The translations under genes were made by a program, and so were the position numbers. A stretch of DNA of 64,000 bases from Trichobilharzia regenti (lineage: Eukaryota; Platyhelminthes; Trematoda; Strigeidida; Schistosomatidae): NCBI GenBank assembly GCA_944472135.2, contig OX235270.1:149311632-149375631 (forward strand), written 5' to 3'. The notes below the pieces were generated by a model, which saw nothing but the letters and a program-made list of their open reading frames with translations, had not been told where the DNA came from and ran no database searches. Position 1 is the first letter of the stretch. Every line of letters starts with the position of its first letter. Positions 20,635-32,713 of this stretch are shown here, in pieces.

Positions 20635-23600
20635 ATGGTGAGTGTTGTGTCGTGTTTTGATTTTTTGTCTTTAGGATAAGCCCACAACTATAAAGGAAGC
20701 TATCAGAAAATGGGTATATCTAAAATAAGGTTTGAGTTACATTTCAGGAGGAAAAAACGGGACTGAAGGCATCTGAAGCTACGGAAGTAAAACTCTATGC
20801 ACAGTATCCACCAATAGAGAAAACTGATGCTTCACTTTCTACTTTAGTTAAGTGCGAGTAAGAAAAATCTTTTTGAAAATCCCAAATTATAAACTTAGAA
20901 AACTATCACTGTCGACTAACTGCTTAGAGAAGATTTCCAACCTCAATGGGCTAAGTAAACTTGAGTTGATAGATAATATTTCAGAAAATCTTAAAATACT
21001 TTCACTAGGAAGAAATAACATAAAGAACTTGACAGGACTGGAAGCGGTTGGTGATACGCTGGAGCAACTCTGGGTTTCTTACAATATTATTGAGAAGCTC
21101 AAAGGAATCAATGTACTTAAGAAGCTGAAAGTGCTTTATATGTCAAATAATCTCGTCAAGGACTGGAGTGAATTTCAAAAACTGGCTGATCTGCCAGTTC
21201 TCGAAGATCTTCTCTTTGTCGGTAGGTAGTATTTTAGGTACATTCATCTCAAGCCTATCAGGAAACCCATTAGAAGAGAACACTGGTGACAACTGGAGGG
21301 ATGAAGCCTGTAAGAGACTTCCAAGGCTAAAAAAGCTAGATGGTTAGTTTTCTACTCCATAGAATTTTATAAGAACCACAGGTATTAAATTTTTTTGCCC
21401 CAGATTCACACAAAAAGTCACTTGCTGCTCATGATAATTTATGAAAATCCAGCTTACAATGAGTGAATTACATTCGTGCTTCAAGTACATCCAAGTTTTC
21501 GCTAGTGCTGTTCAAATGTTCAGGCGTTGCTTTATATAGCACGGCGGAAACCATCACGGTTTTACTCTTGTGATTTATTGCATGCTCGGAACACCTTAGA
21601 GGACATAGCAGGAGAGTTCAAAAGCCAAGGAGAAATCATATTGCTGTTGAGTACTTGTTCTCACATAGAGTCATAAACTCTTGGGACCGACTCCCAGAAG
21701 AAGTGGTGTCTGCAACCTCAACTGATTCGTTCAATAAGGGTTTGGACAACCACAGAAATTTGCTAGAAAATGATTAACATAGGCTCCAAGCCTTCTATCG
21801 TCAACCAATAAATCTGAATCTGCAAAATATGAGTCAACTTGTTGTTGATAGACAAGTGGACTCATGCAAGAAATTACCAAAAAATATCTTGTCAGACTCT
21901 GAGCACCCACTCTTTGCACAACTCTTTCCTAGCGTCTTATCAAGTAGAACTCGAAGCAACTATAGAAAACTACATGCTCGAACAACTAAGTATAAGAACT
22001 CTACAATATCCTGTTTGACACATATTTTGGATAATGTGTAAAGTATAAGGCAGAACACCACCAACTTACTGAGTAACACTGAGTAAATGGCCCTCTTTTT
22101 TCATTATTATATTGTTGTTAATACTTTCACTTAATCTAATTTTATGTTCACATTCATAAAGGAAACAACAATAATAATATTCATACTGAATAATGTTATC
22201 AATTCAAATGCTATGTTTTAATTATTATCACTGTAATGAGATAAATAGATACAATACTGTATTACATGCTGGAAATTCCATTTTTATACCAAAATACTGA
22301 TTAAAATAAAGCAATCATTGTTTGATTATAAATCTCGTACCATAATGAAAACTGTGGCCTACATTTTCGAGGTCTCTGTGAATTTCGCTTGGGATAAAAT
22401 TGATGTTTCTCCATATTTAACTTCAGACCTTCAGTAAATCCACAATTCTATCACGACAGAATGCCTATGCAGCTTTCAATGACTATTTCTGTCGTCTTCA
22501 TAAAACATAAAAGGCAGTGCACTGCCGCTGCTTTAATTCATCATCATTTCACAAATACTAGGTGTTTTATATCAAATGTAATTACTAGGTGTGTAAGAGA
22601 CACAAATCAAAATAACTTAACTTTTAAAATCTTACTTAAATAATTTTAACTAATGAATCAGCCCCGATAGGGACTTAATTATAATGAAAACCCCCTCTAG
22701 TGTGGTAATTCTTGCACTACGGTATATTCTAAACCTGATACGACTTAAAATAATGGAAAAACTTAAATTCGTCTACACCTTTGACTTGCTGGATTTTTCT
22801 AATTTTACAACTAGAAACCAAAAGTCAAAATTTCAAATTAAACTTCTGTCAGTCTTTTCCATCTGTCAAAAATGTGATGCATTGAAATTATACTTTGATC
22901 ATTGTCAATTTGCGAAATTATCTTCGCATCACGAGCTTATTTAAAATCTTCCTAGTGAAAATGTCGTGTTTCACCGATGATAATTAGCCAGTGAATTTAA
23001 GCGAATACTAGTTTTCCAAGTTAGTGTCGGTATCCACAATCGGTAATAATATTCAGATTCTATGAAGGATATTGAGTCACTCCAACCTGAGTCTGTATAA
23101 ACCGTGTTCCAAGTGGTTAGATTGTCTCACAATCAGGATTTTAACTTTTATTTGCTTCACAACTGCCTGACTAGTATCAGTGAACTTAAATCTTTAAATG
23201 ATCCGATAGAACGTAATTATTCAGCGTGTGATGAACTGGTGATATTAAAAGTTTTAGTGTAATGAGCTTTCCTCATTCTTTTGACAAAAATAGTCTTTAT
23301 TGACAGATTAACACGAAATTTTATACCAAGTATAAATGTACGAAAAAAAGTCTTGAGGACAATGTGAAAAGAAGAACTATACTGGAATTTAATCCTTTCG
23401 TCAGATGACATAAGGAGTGGTGTAAATGAAAGAAGAACAATAAATAGAATTTTCACATAAGTTTTCTATATGAGGAAAGAAATCTCAAACAACACATTTA
23501 CTGTGTTTGGATGAATTTTGAAGTATTCACTCCATTCAAAATGTTTATCGTATGGTTGGTGAACGTATCCCATCCACTTTTTCTTAGAATTAGAGTTTTT

Positions 23601-26600
23601 ATGTCTTGTGAAATAATATCTTATTGTCTACCTTCTACTACTGTAATGAACACGTGTAAATTCAGTACAGAGCCCCTAATACTGTACTTCATCGAACTTA
23701 TTATGAACGAGATTCAGTATCCTGCCACTCTTGATTACATTGCCGAATGGGTTCTAATCAGGCAAATGACACATTGGAAATTCTAAGCAACTGCCTCTCC
23801 CTGAAGAAGTGACTGCCTATAAGATATGCTAACAGTGGTCATATGAAGATTGAGTATTAAACTACCAACTGTTTAACCAAATATCTGATAAATGTGAGAA
23901 GCCTAAAATAACTTGATGTTAAACACTGATCTTCCATGTAACACACGTCTGCTTCTAGTTGATTAAAACAAGGGAAGTAGAGGTTACTTTTCCGATTGAA
24001 TGCCACAATAAACAACATAATACAATTATTCTGTAAGTGTAAAATTTTGGCACTGTGGTAGTATGTAACTCCAGATTACTTTTTACTACAACGAATAGAA
24101 AGGAAGAGTGTGTACTGTGAGAATGAAGTTTCGAAGTTGTGTGGTTATAATTGATATGATTATGAACAGTAAATTGTTTTGGAAATGCCATCTAGTGAAC
24201 AATACTATCTCACTGTGCCGTATGCCTAATAAACAAAATTAATATGGAGTAACATCATTACTGTTTTTATGCAAACACCAGTAACACTTTGTTTGCTTTC
24301 TGTTGAATCTCCTATGTCTCTCACTCTCAGTGACTGACAGTGAGATAACATTTAAATATGATCACAGATATTGCATGATTTCATCGGGAAAGCATAACAC
24401 GAGATCTTTTACCTTTGTTCAACTTTCACCGGAGGAATAAATAAGGTATCACTAAAGTTTGATTTTCTAATCAACTCACTTGTCGTGTTTATTGGAAGTC
24501 AAGAATAATTCTCATCTAGCCATTAATCAAAATAACAAAACAAGTGTTTCAGTGGATAGGCTTTTTTCGGTGGGTTCATCTTCTTTATCTTTACAATCGC
24601 ATCTGTAGACAATTTCTCATGAAATTGGGTAGTTAAAAAAGTTTTGAGTCGTAATAATCATAGTTCTAAATATTAGCAAATGCATAAGTGGAGTTGAATA
24701 AAGGTATTGGCGTCAAGTGACATGACGAATAGTTTAATGAATAAATGGTAATTAGGATGCACATTGAATTGAAGGTGAATCTGAAATTACCAAAGGGCTC
24801 GGTAGAAATACAAGAGTTAAAAAGCAAAAACAACAAGGCTGATAGTAGAAGTGGTCTAATAATACCCTTTTATATTCAGTTCCTCCATCTAAATGTCCAG
24901 AGCCTCAACATTGCAAAAGAGAGTAAAGCGTGTTGTCTTTGTTGGGTTGTTCCTCACTTTGTAGTTTACTTTAAAGGATGAGTTCGTTGCGACAGAATGG
25001 CCAGTGCTGGCGAGGTGTTTAGTTATCGCACTTCTTATAGAGCTGCTGCTGCCTTTCTGTAACCACGAGTGAAATTGTCTTTGAACCATTTTAGACTTGG
25101 TACTGGCCAAACCATCAAAATACCTGACTCAGCAGTATATGCACACAGAAGTAGTCAGATGTAGTATCTTGCCCTTCAGGTTTCTGCAGAACAATATATT
25201 TAGCGTTACTGTAAAGAATGTTCTTCGAGCAGATGATAAAGTTCTTCGCTAAACGATATCTCAAGTTAAGTCTCCCTTGAGATCAAGGATCACATCAAGT
25301 TTCTCTTCTTTTAAAAGTACTGTTTCGTTTCTCTAAACTTTTGGTTTTATGTTCTTGTCAATTAATATCGGTGGATATCCATTTGGGATGAGGATTTCTT
25401 TCAGAGTTGTAGGTCTGCTTCTAGAGATTTAGGGCTACAGATGCGTTAGATGAGTGTGGTAATGGATTTAAATAAATTTCGTTTTCATCCAACGACGATC
25501 CAACGTAGAAACTTTTCAGTTGATTATTCCATGTAGGTTTTCTACGAAATGACTTTCTTAATGTTCCGTCGGGTCTTCTTTTAGTTTCATATAAAGAAAA
25601 GGAATTCTGGATTCGTCTTCTATTTAAGCAGTGAATTTCACTGCTGGATAGCAGTTGTATAATACCTGTAGCAAGTGACTGAAGTCGGTGGCACAGTGGT
25701 TATGACGCTCACCGATCATGCACATGGGCCGGGGTTCGATCCCCTGCCGACGCACACCCAATAGCTATGGTTGGCCTGCAGAATTTGGGCTACCGTTATC
25801 CATGCTGAAAATTCCATACCTGTACCCAAAATACAGTGTTGAATCAAGCTGTATTTTAAAAAAAAATGAAAAAAGGGTAATTGTCATCACGAACGTTGAA
25901 AATGTCGTCTAAAGGCAATGAATATAGTTGAAAATTGTGAATGATCGACTTTAAACGACCGTTCTTGGGGGTTGTCACCGAGCACTCCGCTAGTAATTTA
26001 CGCAAAGAAGGTCACATTGCAATGTCATCTTACGTCTGTAAGTGGTATTTAACAGTCGCACTTGTACAGCTAAAGAAAATGAATTCACCGAAAAGAGCCT
26101 CTTTGCTGAACTAATGTTTTTGTTCACTTCATTGAAATAGTTTTGTTTTTTTAGAAAATATGAGTAATAAATAAGTTTGTTTCTGTCGTTTTCGACGCAC
26201 CAGTGACTCGTTTGTCTGACTGTTCATTCTTCCAGTTAAAGGAAACCCAAAGTGCGCATTAAGGTTGTTGAACCAATAAAATAAAAGTAGGATATGAGAT
26301 TTATTTTTTTGTCTTTTTGGATGGGATTAATGAACTGCTAGAGGCACACAGTACCATGATTGAATTAGATTACTCTTGATCAATTGGCTCTTTTTGTGAT
26401 TACCAATATAATTAACTCTCTTGATTTCAGGTGGAACATACGGCTTCACCACCACCTCTTCATTGTTTTTAGCTGTCTTTCTTCACTTTCAGCAGAATCC
26501 ACCACTAATCACAAGCTTTCATTTTCTCTCAACACGGCTTCTTCCATGAAAATCCCAGAACCACACCCAACTCGTCGGCTTCTTGACCATCTGATCTTCA

Positions 26601-27439
26601 GTACAGAAGGCGGCTGTTGATCAAAGTCTGCAGTGATCTGCTGAAAATGCTCTAACTACACTTTACTTATTTTAGTTGGCCAACATATTGATTCAGAACT
26701 AATAATTCACTTGAATAGCCTGTATTCACCTTAGCCAAAAGTGCATTTGTTGTCTACCCGCACGAACTAATCTCTGTTCGTCTATCCATCTATCTATTTT
26801 TACATGCATTTTGTTAGGCATATTTTTTTGACTATACAAGTATTAGCATATGTTGAATAAATAAAATTCTTTGTAGAAACGATGAAAAAAATTTGTATTT
26901 CAGGTCGCTGAACGGTATTGTGATTTAGCTGCGTTGGATGGCTGGTTTAACTGAGAAGTAGCTTTCATTGTCTTTTTTGACAAAATCCCGTCACACTACT
27001 AAGTCCAATATGAGGTGGTCAGCTTTTACAATTCTACATGAGGTTATTAGCCGTCTCTTCTAATTACCTTAAGTGTGATTAAGTTGTTCCCAGAGATTTT
27101 CTCATCCTTCTGTTAAACTGTGTTGGTAACGACTATTTTGTTGACTGAAAATTGGATCTTTTTTGTCCGTGTGACGACCTCCTTTCTTATTGTTTGATGG
27201 ATCTTATCTATGCCATTTTGTATGCCAAGCGGTGATTAGTCCGAGTAGAAATCTCTCGGAGTTTCTGTTGCCCAAGATTTGTACTTTTTTCCAATGGGAT
27301 TGGTTTTTATAGTTTTCCATTGATATGAAGGAATGATTATCATTTACCTAATTGCCACTTCATTATTAAATTTCATTTTGTTGTCGCATCTTTTTCAGGG
27401 GTACCAGTACTACACGATGAGGGCGATGAAGAAGGCTAG
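20635..27439 (+). CDS. DNAL1: Dynein axonemal light chain 1 (LC1), 7 coding exons, 188 aa
   Basis: Coding exons: 20635-20637, 20675-20713, 20748-20857, 20899-20954, 20985-21221, 21262-21342 and 27399-27439; every intron is GT-AG. Introns are 37, 34, 41, 30, 40 and 6,056 nt. The product starts [19 protein letters not shown] and carries leucine-rich repeats with the family blocks [39 protein letters not shown] and [14 protein letters not shown]. It ends [15 protein letters not shown]. Human DNAL1 is 190 aa with the same block order and acidic tail. Known: LC1 binds the outer-arm dynein heavy-chain motor domain and tethers it to the axonemal microtubule, tuning ciliary beating. Inferred: serves motile cilia and sperm flagella. 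The one-codon first exon is chosen because [10 protein letters not shown] aligns with the family N-terminus. All retroelements between 21343 and 27398 are intronic. Confidence 0.94.
21590..21776 (+). pseudogene. Non-LTR retrotransposon C-terminus in DNAL1 intron 6
   Basis: Reads [20 protein letters not shown] and [12 protein letters not shown] before a stop, the usual extreme C-terminus of CR1/L2-like ORF2. Only about 60 codons remain. Possibly the same family as 10586-11160. Confidence 0.65.
21777..22330 (+). pseudogene. CR1-B C-terminal fragment and 3' UTR in DNAL1 intron 6
   Basis: 21829-22041 encodes [40 protein letters not shown] and STISC, aligning with the minus-strand CR1-B copies. 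The 3' end near 22263-22315 has tgctggaaattccat and aaaataaagc. Sense orientation relative to the gene. Confidence 0.7.
22331..24015. other. Intronic stretch without recognised features
   Basis: AT-rich. Open frames up to 91 codons occur, but none has recognisable motifs. No element ends seen. Confidence 0.4.
24016..24265 (+). repeat. PLE-delta terminal repeat fragment
   Basis: Shares ttggcactgtggtag at its left end with 37862, 52945 and 58195. It also shares the attgatatgattatgaac and cctaataaacaaaattaata blocks with the arm copies near 31565-31690 and with 28500-28610. No coding part. Confidence 0.55.
24880..26125 (-). pseudogene. PLE-epsilon copy (RT and GIY-YIG-type endonuclease remnants) in DNAL1 intron 6
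   Basis: Minus-strand frames give [11 protein letters not shown] near 25910-25877 (RT catalytic block), then SCHPAVKFT and [20 protein letters not shown] near 25500-25660. At 25110-24889 comes [20 protein letters not shown] and [16 protein letters not shown], the Penelope endonuclease tail. Many stops. A SINE at 25681-25875 splits the RT between the VDD block and CHPAV. The + strand at 26045-26115 carries the PLE terminal module gtacagctaaag, ccgaaaagag, ctttgctgaac. Known: PLEs encode an RT plus a GIY-YIG endonuclease. Confidence 0.75.
25681..25875 (+). mobile_element. tRNA-derived SINE inserted in PLE-epsilon, in DNAL1 intron 6
   Basis: Head ggcacagtggttatgacgct and box B ggggttcgatccc, body ttggcctgcagaatttggg, LINE-like tail aaaattccatacctgtaccc, A-rich end. 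The first few head bases are missing. Confidence 0.85.
26430..26640 (-). pseudogene. RTE-1-like 3' fragment in DNAL1 intron 6
   Basis: The minus strand around 26575-26640 shares ccatctgatcttcagtaca, read on +, with the RTE-1 copy 2 segment near 14946-14966. No intact motif. Confidence 0.4.
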
Positions 27440-27562
27440 CGACGTATGTAGAATACCTCTAGGATATTAAGCAACAAAACTATACCTTTTAAAAAACACT
27501 ATTATTCCAAAGTGGAAACTGAACAAATCAAATTGAATATTGTACCACAGCCAAACATTTTA

Positions 27563-27568
27563 AATAAA
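27563..27568 (+). terminator. DNAL1: Polyadenylation signal of DNAL1
   Basis: AATAAA 124 nt after the stop codon, the first canonical signal downstream of the last exon. A GT-rich run (gttttgtttgtatg) follows. Confidence 0.7.
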
Positions 27569-27599
27569 AGTTTTGTTTGTATGACTAATATTAGTCTTT

Positions 27600-29075
27600 G
27601 GACGTGTAATATGTAAAGTCAGCAAATGATTTCTGGTTTTATAACAAACAAGCTACTGACTGGTGTTACCACAATGTGGTGGTCAGGCTGGGACATCACG
27701 ATAACCCTCTACGAGCTATGCTGGATTTAACGAATATAAATCCAAAAGCCTTTAACATGACATTGTGTAAATCCGTCGCACTGAGTCGGAGGGGTGTTAG
27801 GTCGAAGTCGTACCGCTGGTAGATAAGGATAGTAAATTATTTTCCTGGGGCGACCAGCAAGTCAGTTATGCTGATCCTCTATATTAGAGAAGGCGTAAAT
27901 ATTTATATCAAAATATTTATATCTGGAATTACGTGACGGCGGTCCGTAGTCAGCTACAAGCTCTCCATATAGACACAACTCCATACTGGTAATGTGACGG
28001 GTTTCCAGCAGTTTCCGTTTGGTCTTTTCGGTCATGCAACACTAATTCTCCTTCTGTTTCATTTAATAATAGAATAAACTTTGGATACAGTAACCTACAC
28101 ACATGATTGTGAGATCACGTTGAGACGAAATATGCTCATCAGTGATCCGTATCCTGTCCGAATTTCGACAGGCATTCAAATTCAATTACTACCTATCTTC
28201 AAACATAACAGTGATCAATGACTCGAATAATCTCCTTGCTTGAGTTTATTGATATAAGAACAGAACTTGTGCTCTAAGGCAGAGTATTGTGGAATTGCAT
28301 GAGTTTAGTTTGTGCAGAGTATAACAGAATGGAGAGTGAGAGATTGATGGGTGAAGCTTCATTTATCAAATCAATTGACAATAAGGGCAATGAAAATTAT
28401 TCAGTATCTTCCTAACAGGGCATCTAAAAATTCTGCTATTACATAGACAAAAGGGAAACAAAAACAAAGACTGTAAGAGTAATCGAGTTTCGATATTCTG
28501 TTATAAATGAACAACAATGAATTGTGTTCGAAATGCCATCATCCATTATTAATTGTACTGTTTCACTGTATGTGGTGAATCACCCATTCAAGAAATTAGT
28601 GTGTAATTACATTCTAACTACAACATTGTCCAATCCTTATATACGCATATATTATATTCTTAGTGATGTCCAAGTAATGTGCAGCTACTATTCATGACTA
28701 ATAAAACCGCTTAAGTTAGATATGAAACCAGCATAGTCACAGACAATATGAAACTCTGTTTGGTGTTTCTGTTACGTCCATAGTATTAGCTAAGCATATG
28801 AAAGTGGTTTCATGATGTACAATACGATGAACTTGTATTTGGCACCCACTAAAGCATGGTCGGAGGAGGAGTAGCAGCCATGTATGCATCCACGCTATCG
28901 GTAACTGATAACAATGGGATTAATCTGAGCCCAGGCTTGATTGGCAGAGGTGGGATGCCATCCAGCGATACGAAGATGGAGGTACCGGAAGTGGATACTG
29001 GCTAGAAATAAAAGTTGTGATCTACGCGAAGCTACGGGGGACTGGAGACGCTGCTAAGTCTCCACAGGTTCATAG
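27600..29075. other. Mostly unassigned stretch downstream of DNAL1
   Basis: No gene recognised. 28480-28640 is a PLE-delta terminal-repeat fragment (gaacaacaatgaattgtg, gttcgaaatgccatcatcc). The moderately GC-rich piece 28855-29060 is unassigned. Confidence 0.45.
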
Positions 29076-29079
29076 TTAG

Positions 29080-29460
29080 CACTTTCTTTGGTACGGAATA
29101 ACATAATTCTTTTTTTGGTTTTTGTTTCATGTTCTTCTCAACAAATCGTGCCAGGTGTTAATTTAGAGTCAGGATATTTTTGAGAAGTAAGTCCTTCTTC
29201 TAAATATTCAGTGTTACAAATGCTGCTGACCACGTGAGTGAATGAAGTGATAAGAGTTCTTTGTGACCCATAGATATTCAACTAATATAGCTGGCCATTT
29301 GTAACTGTTTGTTTTCTATGGATAGATCCTTTAAGAGTCGCGTAATTTCTTCTTGTCACTTGTACGTCCAGAAACGCAATATTTCATTGATTTTCTGTTT
29401 CCACTGTGAATTTAATCAAAAATTGGCCGTTGTTGAACACTTGTAAGTTCAGATCAAAAG
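29080..29460 (-). pseudogene. PLE RT remnant
   Basis: The minus strand reads NNGQFLIKFTVETENQ, stop, NIAFLDVQVTRRNYATLKGS and IHRKQTVTNGQLY. This is the region after the YVDD block in PLE RTs (compare FLDIQLTRREHDGTLKRSIY at 45674). Stops and frameshifts throughout. Confidence 0.6.
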
Positions 29461-29659
29461 AACCACGACGGATCATAAGACGGCAATCGATGAACCCCTC
29501 TTACAGCAGCAATTTATTCACAGTTGATTTGACATCTTCGTTTCAATAAAAAGGCAATGAATCATTTTACCGAAATTGCTCCAGCGTGAGTACACAATAA
29601 ACCCAACTTTTAATACGCAAAATAATAACAGACAAAGGAGTCCAACAATTCTTATATTC

Positions 29660-30430
29660 TGTGATCTCAAGACGTCATTAGACTCCATCGACCGAGATAT
29701 GTTGGTGTGACAGTGTTTGGCCAAAAAGGCAGTGAAGAAAAAGTATATCACACTAACCAAGGCACTCGACTCAAACTCATAGAGCCATGTGAGAGCCTAC
29801 GGAGAGTTGTCATCTCAGATGACTACAACCAGTAGTGGTGTCCGTCAGGGATGTCCACTGTCCTCATTTTTGTTTAACTTCATCACACACGTACTAATTG
29901 AATTTAGTGACGCAGGGAGTGACTTGCTACCACGAAACAGTCTCGTCAACTTAGAGTAGAAATGTAATAGTTCACCTGGGTGAAGACGCTGATAAAATAC
30001 AGTCTTCTGAACAAATTGAACAGAAATCTTCAAATGTCTGACATACGATTCTCTCCTGTCATTTGTAAGACTTTGCTACAGGGCAGTACTACCCTGACTA
30101 CTATTTTTTAAGTGGTAGAGCATGTTGGCGTCCTCACTTATTTGCGAAGTTGCATTATCCCCAATAGAACTGATTGCTAACGGAATGTCAGCACGGTTAG
30201 ATGTAGACTGTTTATTAGACAAGGAAAGTAAGTCTTCCGATGGGGTTGTTAAGATTAGTCTGTTCAGACGGCTAGGAGACGTGTTGCGAATCTTAGCGCA
30301 CAACTATTTCTAATGTGCGACGCTGACCGACTTCGGAATGAGTTGGAAAACAGCTATCAAACCAAAACTTGGCATCAATCCGTGAAATCTTCGACAGTTA
30401 CTTTGAGCCACGTAGGGAAGTGGTAGGCTG
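29660..30430 (+). pseudogene. RTE-2 reverse transcriptase remnant
   Basis: Shifting frames give FLDLKTSLDSIDRDML, then KYITLTKALDSNS, VRAYGELSSQMTTTSSGVRQ, GCPLSSFLFNF and DLLPRNSLVNLEY, followed by a decayed thumb with VVEHVGVLTYLRSCI. These are RTE-type RT blocks but of a different family from RTE-1. It ends just outside the left arm of the inverted duplication. Confidence 0.68.
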
Positions 30431-30534
30431 TCTGGTTTAAGCACTTGGGGATTCTAATAGGCTATTAGAGATATAACTAGGAATTACTGCCAATGGCGCG
30501 GATGTATTCACTCTTCGTGGTGTCTCATATACCA

Positions 30535-30747
30535 TTAAACCCTAATGTATTTCCATGTTAGTATTCCCCCAACCCCCACCCCCAATAATTCTGAACCCCT
30601 TTCTCTACTTACTTGTTTCAATGAATCATTTTCAAGCTTTGTAAGGAAATCTGTTAAAACTGAACCTAATGGGAACCCATGACAATACTGTCGTTTTGTT
30701 TGTAATAAAGGTTGTTGAATGTGAAGAAGTGTACTTGCATAATGCAC
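30535..30747 (-). pseudogene. PLE RT scrap in left arm
   Basis: Reads FPLGSVLTDFLTKLENDSLK, corresponding to the GSPLGPLLADFFMAKLENT block of PLE-alpha. Only about 40 related codons. Its twin is 38832-39044. Confidence 0.6.
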
Positions 30748-30946
30748 CTTACAAGCAGATATTTGAGGCTAATGACTGGAATTCCAATATTGAATTGCTT
30801 TTTAGTATTTGTTTTCATACAAATTACAGCCTCCATAAGCGCTGCATTGATGAACAGTGGTCTGACATATGAGAGGATACCATCTGGTTCTCATCTACAT
30901 TTACACCGTGTAAGTTAGTAGTGAATTCATAGATATCCTTAACACT

Positions 30947-31285
30947 ATGATTGGTGAAATGATATATGCGCAAGACAACACCAACAATAAGGAATCTAAA
31001 TCATCAGTGGTAATTCCATACAAGGAAGGAACCTTGGAAACCTTACGCAGAATTCCTAACAATGTTGGCAGAAATAAAAATGGCTGGAATTCAAACCAAC
31101 CTCAAACTCAATTAGAAACATGCTTCGTCAGCTATAAGATCAATCCTGACAGTGGAGCCTTTAAAACAAAACAATTTAGTTTATCTAATACCCTGCCTGA
31201 CTTCAATGATTGTCAGGTCAAATACATGGGTCGAAGTAGTAGGACAGGTGCAGTTAGACTAATCCAGCATAAAAAGCTAGATTAG
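30947..31285 (+). pseudogene. PLE-delta endonuclease end, left arm
   Basis: 112 codons including VVIPYKEGTLETLRRIPNNV, FNDCQVKYMGRSSRTGAVRL and IQHKKLD. YMGRSSR fits the degenerate second half of a GIY-YIG motif, and the Cys before it is as in other PLEs. The same segment is at 63541-63837 and, inverted, at 38632-38294. Confidence 0.7.
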
Positions 31286-31874
31286 TTGACCCGAATAAGA
31301 TAAGAAATCTAGAGAATAGTTCATCCATAGCACTGACTACATGCAGTCACACACAACCATACAATAGGATGGATGGGATAAGATGACAGTTTTAAAATCT
31401 AATATAACAACAGCGTGGAGGGAGAGATTGATAAGAGTAGCTTTGTTTATCAAATCAACTGAGAGAGAACACCTGTCTCAGATATATGGAAAATTCTACT
31501 ACCCCAACGACGACAAATAGGAGAGGACAAAGAAAACTATAAAATTCAAGTTTCGAAGTCGTGTGATTATAATTGATGATATGATTACGAACTACAATAA
31601 ATTTTGTTGGAAACCGCGTCATCCAGTGAATAGCAATACTGTTTCACTCACTGTGTGATATATCTAATAAACAAACTAATATGGAATTACTTACTACCAC
31701 CACCACAGTGCCCAAGTTTCACACATGTACTAATATTATTGTTTCATTGAGTTTTGAGTGGAAAATATGCGAATCCCAGACAAGTTTTCAAGGACACAAA
31801 CAAAAGTATTAATTGTATAACACGCAGATAACTGAAGAAAAACACTGTACTGTAGGCTGAGTTAATTTGATCTA

Positions 31875-31914
<40 letters not shown>
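31875..31914 (+). repeat. (AAT)n microsatellite, left arm
   Basis: About 13 AAT units. The right-arm counterpart (37671-37704) is a few bases shorter. Confidence 0.9.
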
Positions 31915-32527
31915 GACGATCAAACCAGAACATAGGAGCAGCCACGTAAGAAGGTGTAGACTTCCTGAATGGTTGGGGTCTTCGGAACGATGGAAACCAA
32001 TGAAGGCTGGAGACAATCGTGATATGGCTCAAAATCGTTCTCAATGGCTAGCGCAGATGCATCCACTCCTAATGACTTATAATTTCCAATGAAACTGTTT
32101 TGTTCTTCGTTATTACTATTCCTTTGTCTCTTGCCTCTGTTTACTGTCTCTATTATGCATTTCTTCTACTTTCTTCTCTTGTTTTGTGTGAAACATGGTG
32201 TGTAGGAACTCGAACTGTCGCGCATCGATGCAAAGTTCTATGTCGAAAGCAGACGGAGAGAAATAATTATCAATGAAGGTGAGAGTACAAATACTGGACA
32301 ACTGTTTGTTTACTGCGCCTAAGAACACAGGATGACCAGGGAAATGGTGACAGATAATCCATAATAACGAGGACTATGATGTTCAACCTATAATGAAAAC
32401 AATAAATATGTCTATTTACAAAGAGAAATACAAATTATAAAAGCGTATGAGAGAATCAGACTTAATTTATGATAGTGCATACATCTGATAAATACCAAAA
32501 AGTTAAGATAAAAGACTTAAGCATTTG

Positions 32528-32552
32528 CACACACACACACACACACACACAC
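32528..32552 (+). repeat. (CA)n microsatellite, left arm
   Basis: About 12 CA units. The right-arm counterpart is the (GT)n at 37039-37058, slightly shorter. Confidence 0.9.
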
Positions 32553-32713
32553 CATAACGGAAAGAAGACAAACTAAAATACAATTAAACTGACACAGGAA
32601 AACAACAAAACGTTCAGCAAAGATGACGATCTTTTCGGCGATTTAATTCGAAAACGCTGTACAGTCGCATTTATATACATTAGTTAACATAGATACTATT
32701 ATTATTTGTTAAA

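Noticed and set aside
31560..31640. A second hammerhead in PLE-delta ends (gaaac..c gtc after a hairpin, also near 24160, 28520 and 58300)
   Set aside because: GAAAC and GUC are present and fairly conserved, but no copy has a CUGANGA core at the needed place; the nearest run is ttgatatga.
31744..32016. Open frame with a poly-tyrosine run (and its twin at 37569-37835)
   Set aside because: The run is a translated ATT microsatellite; no flanking motif supports a protein.
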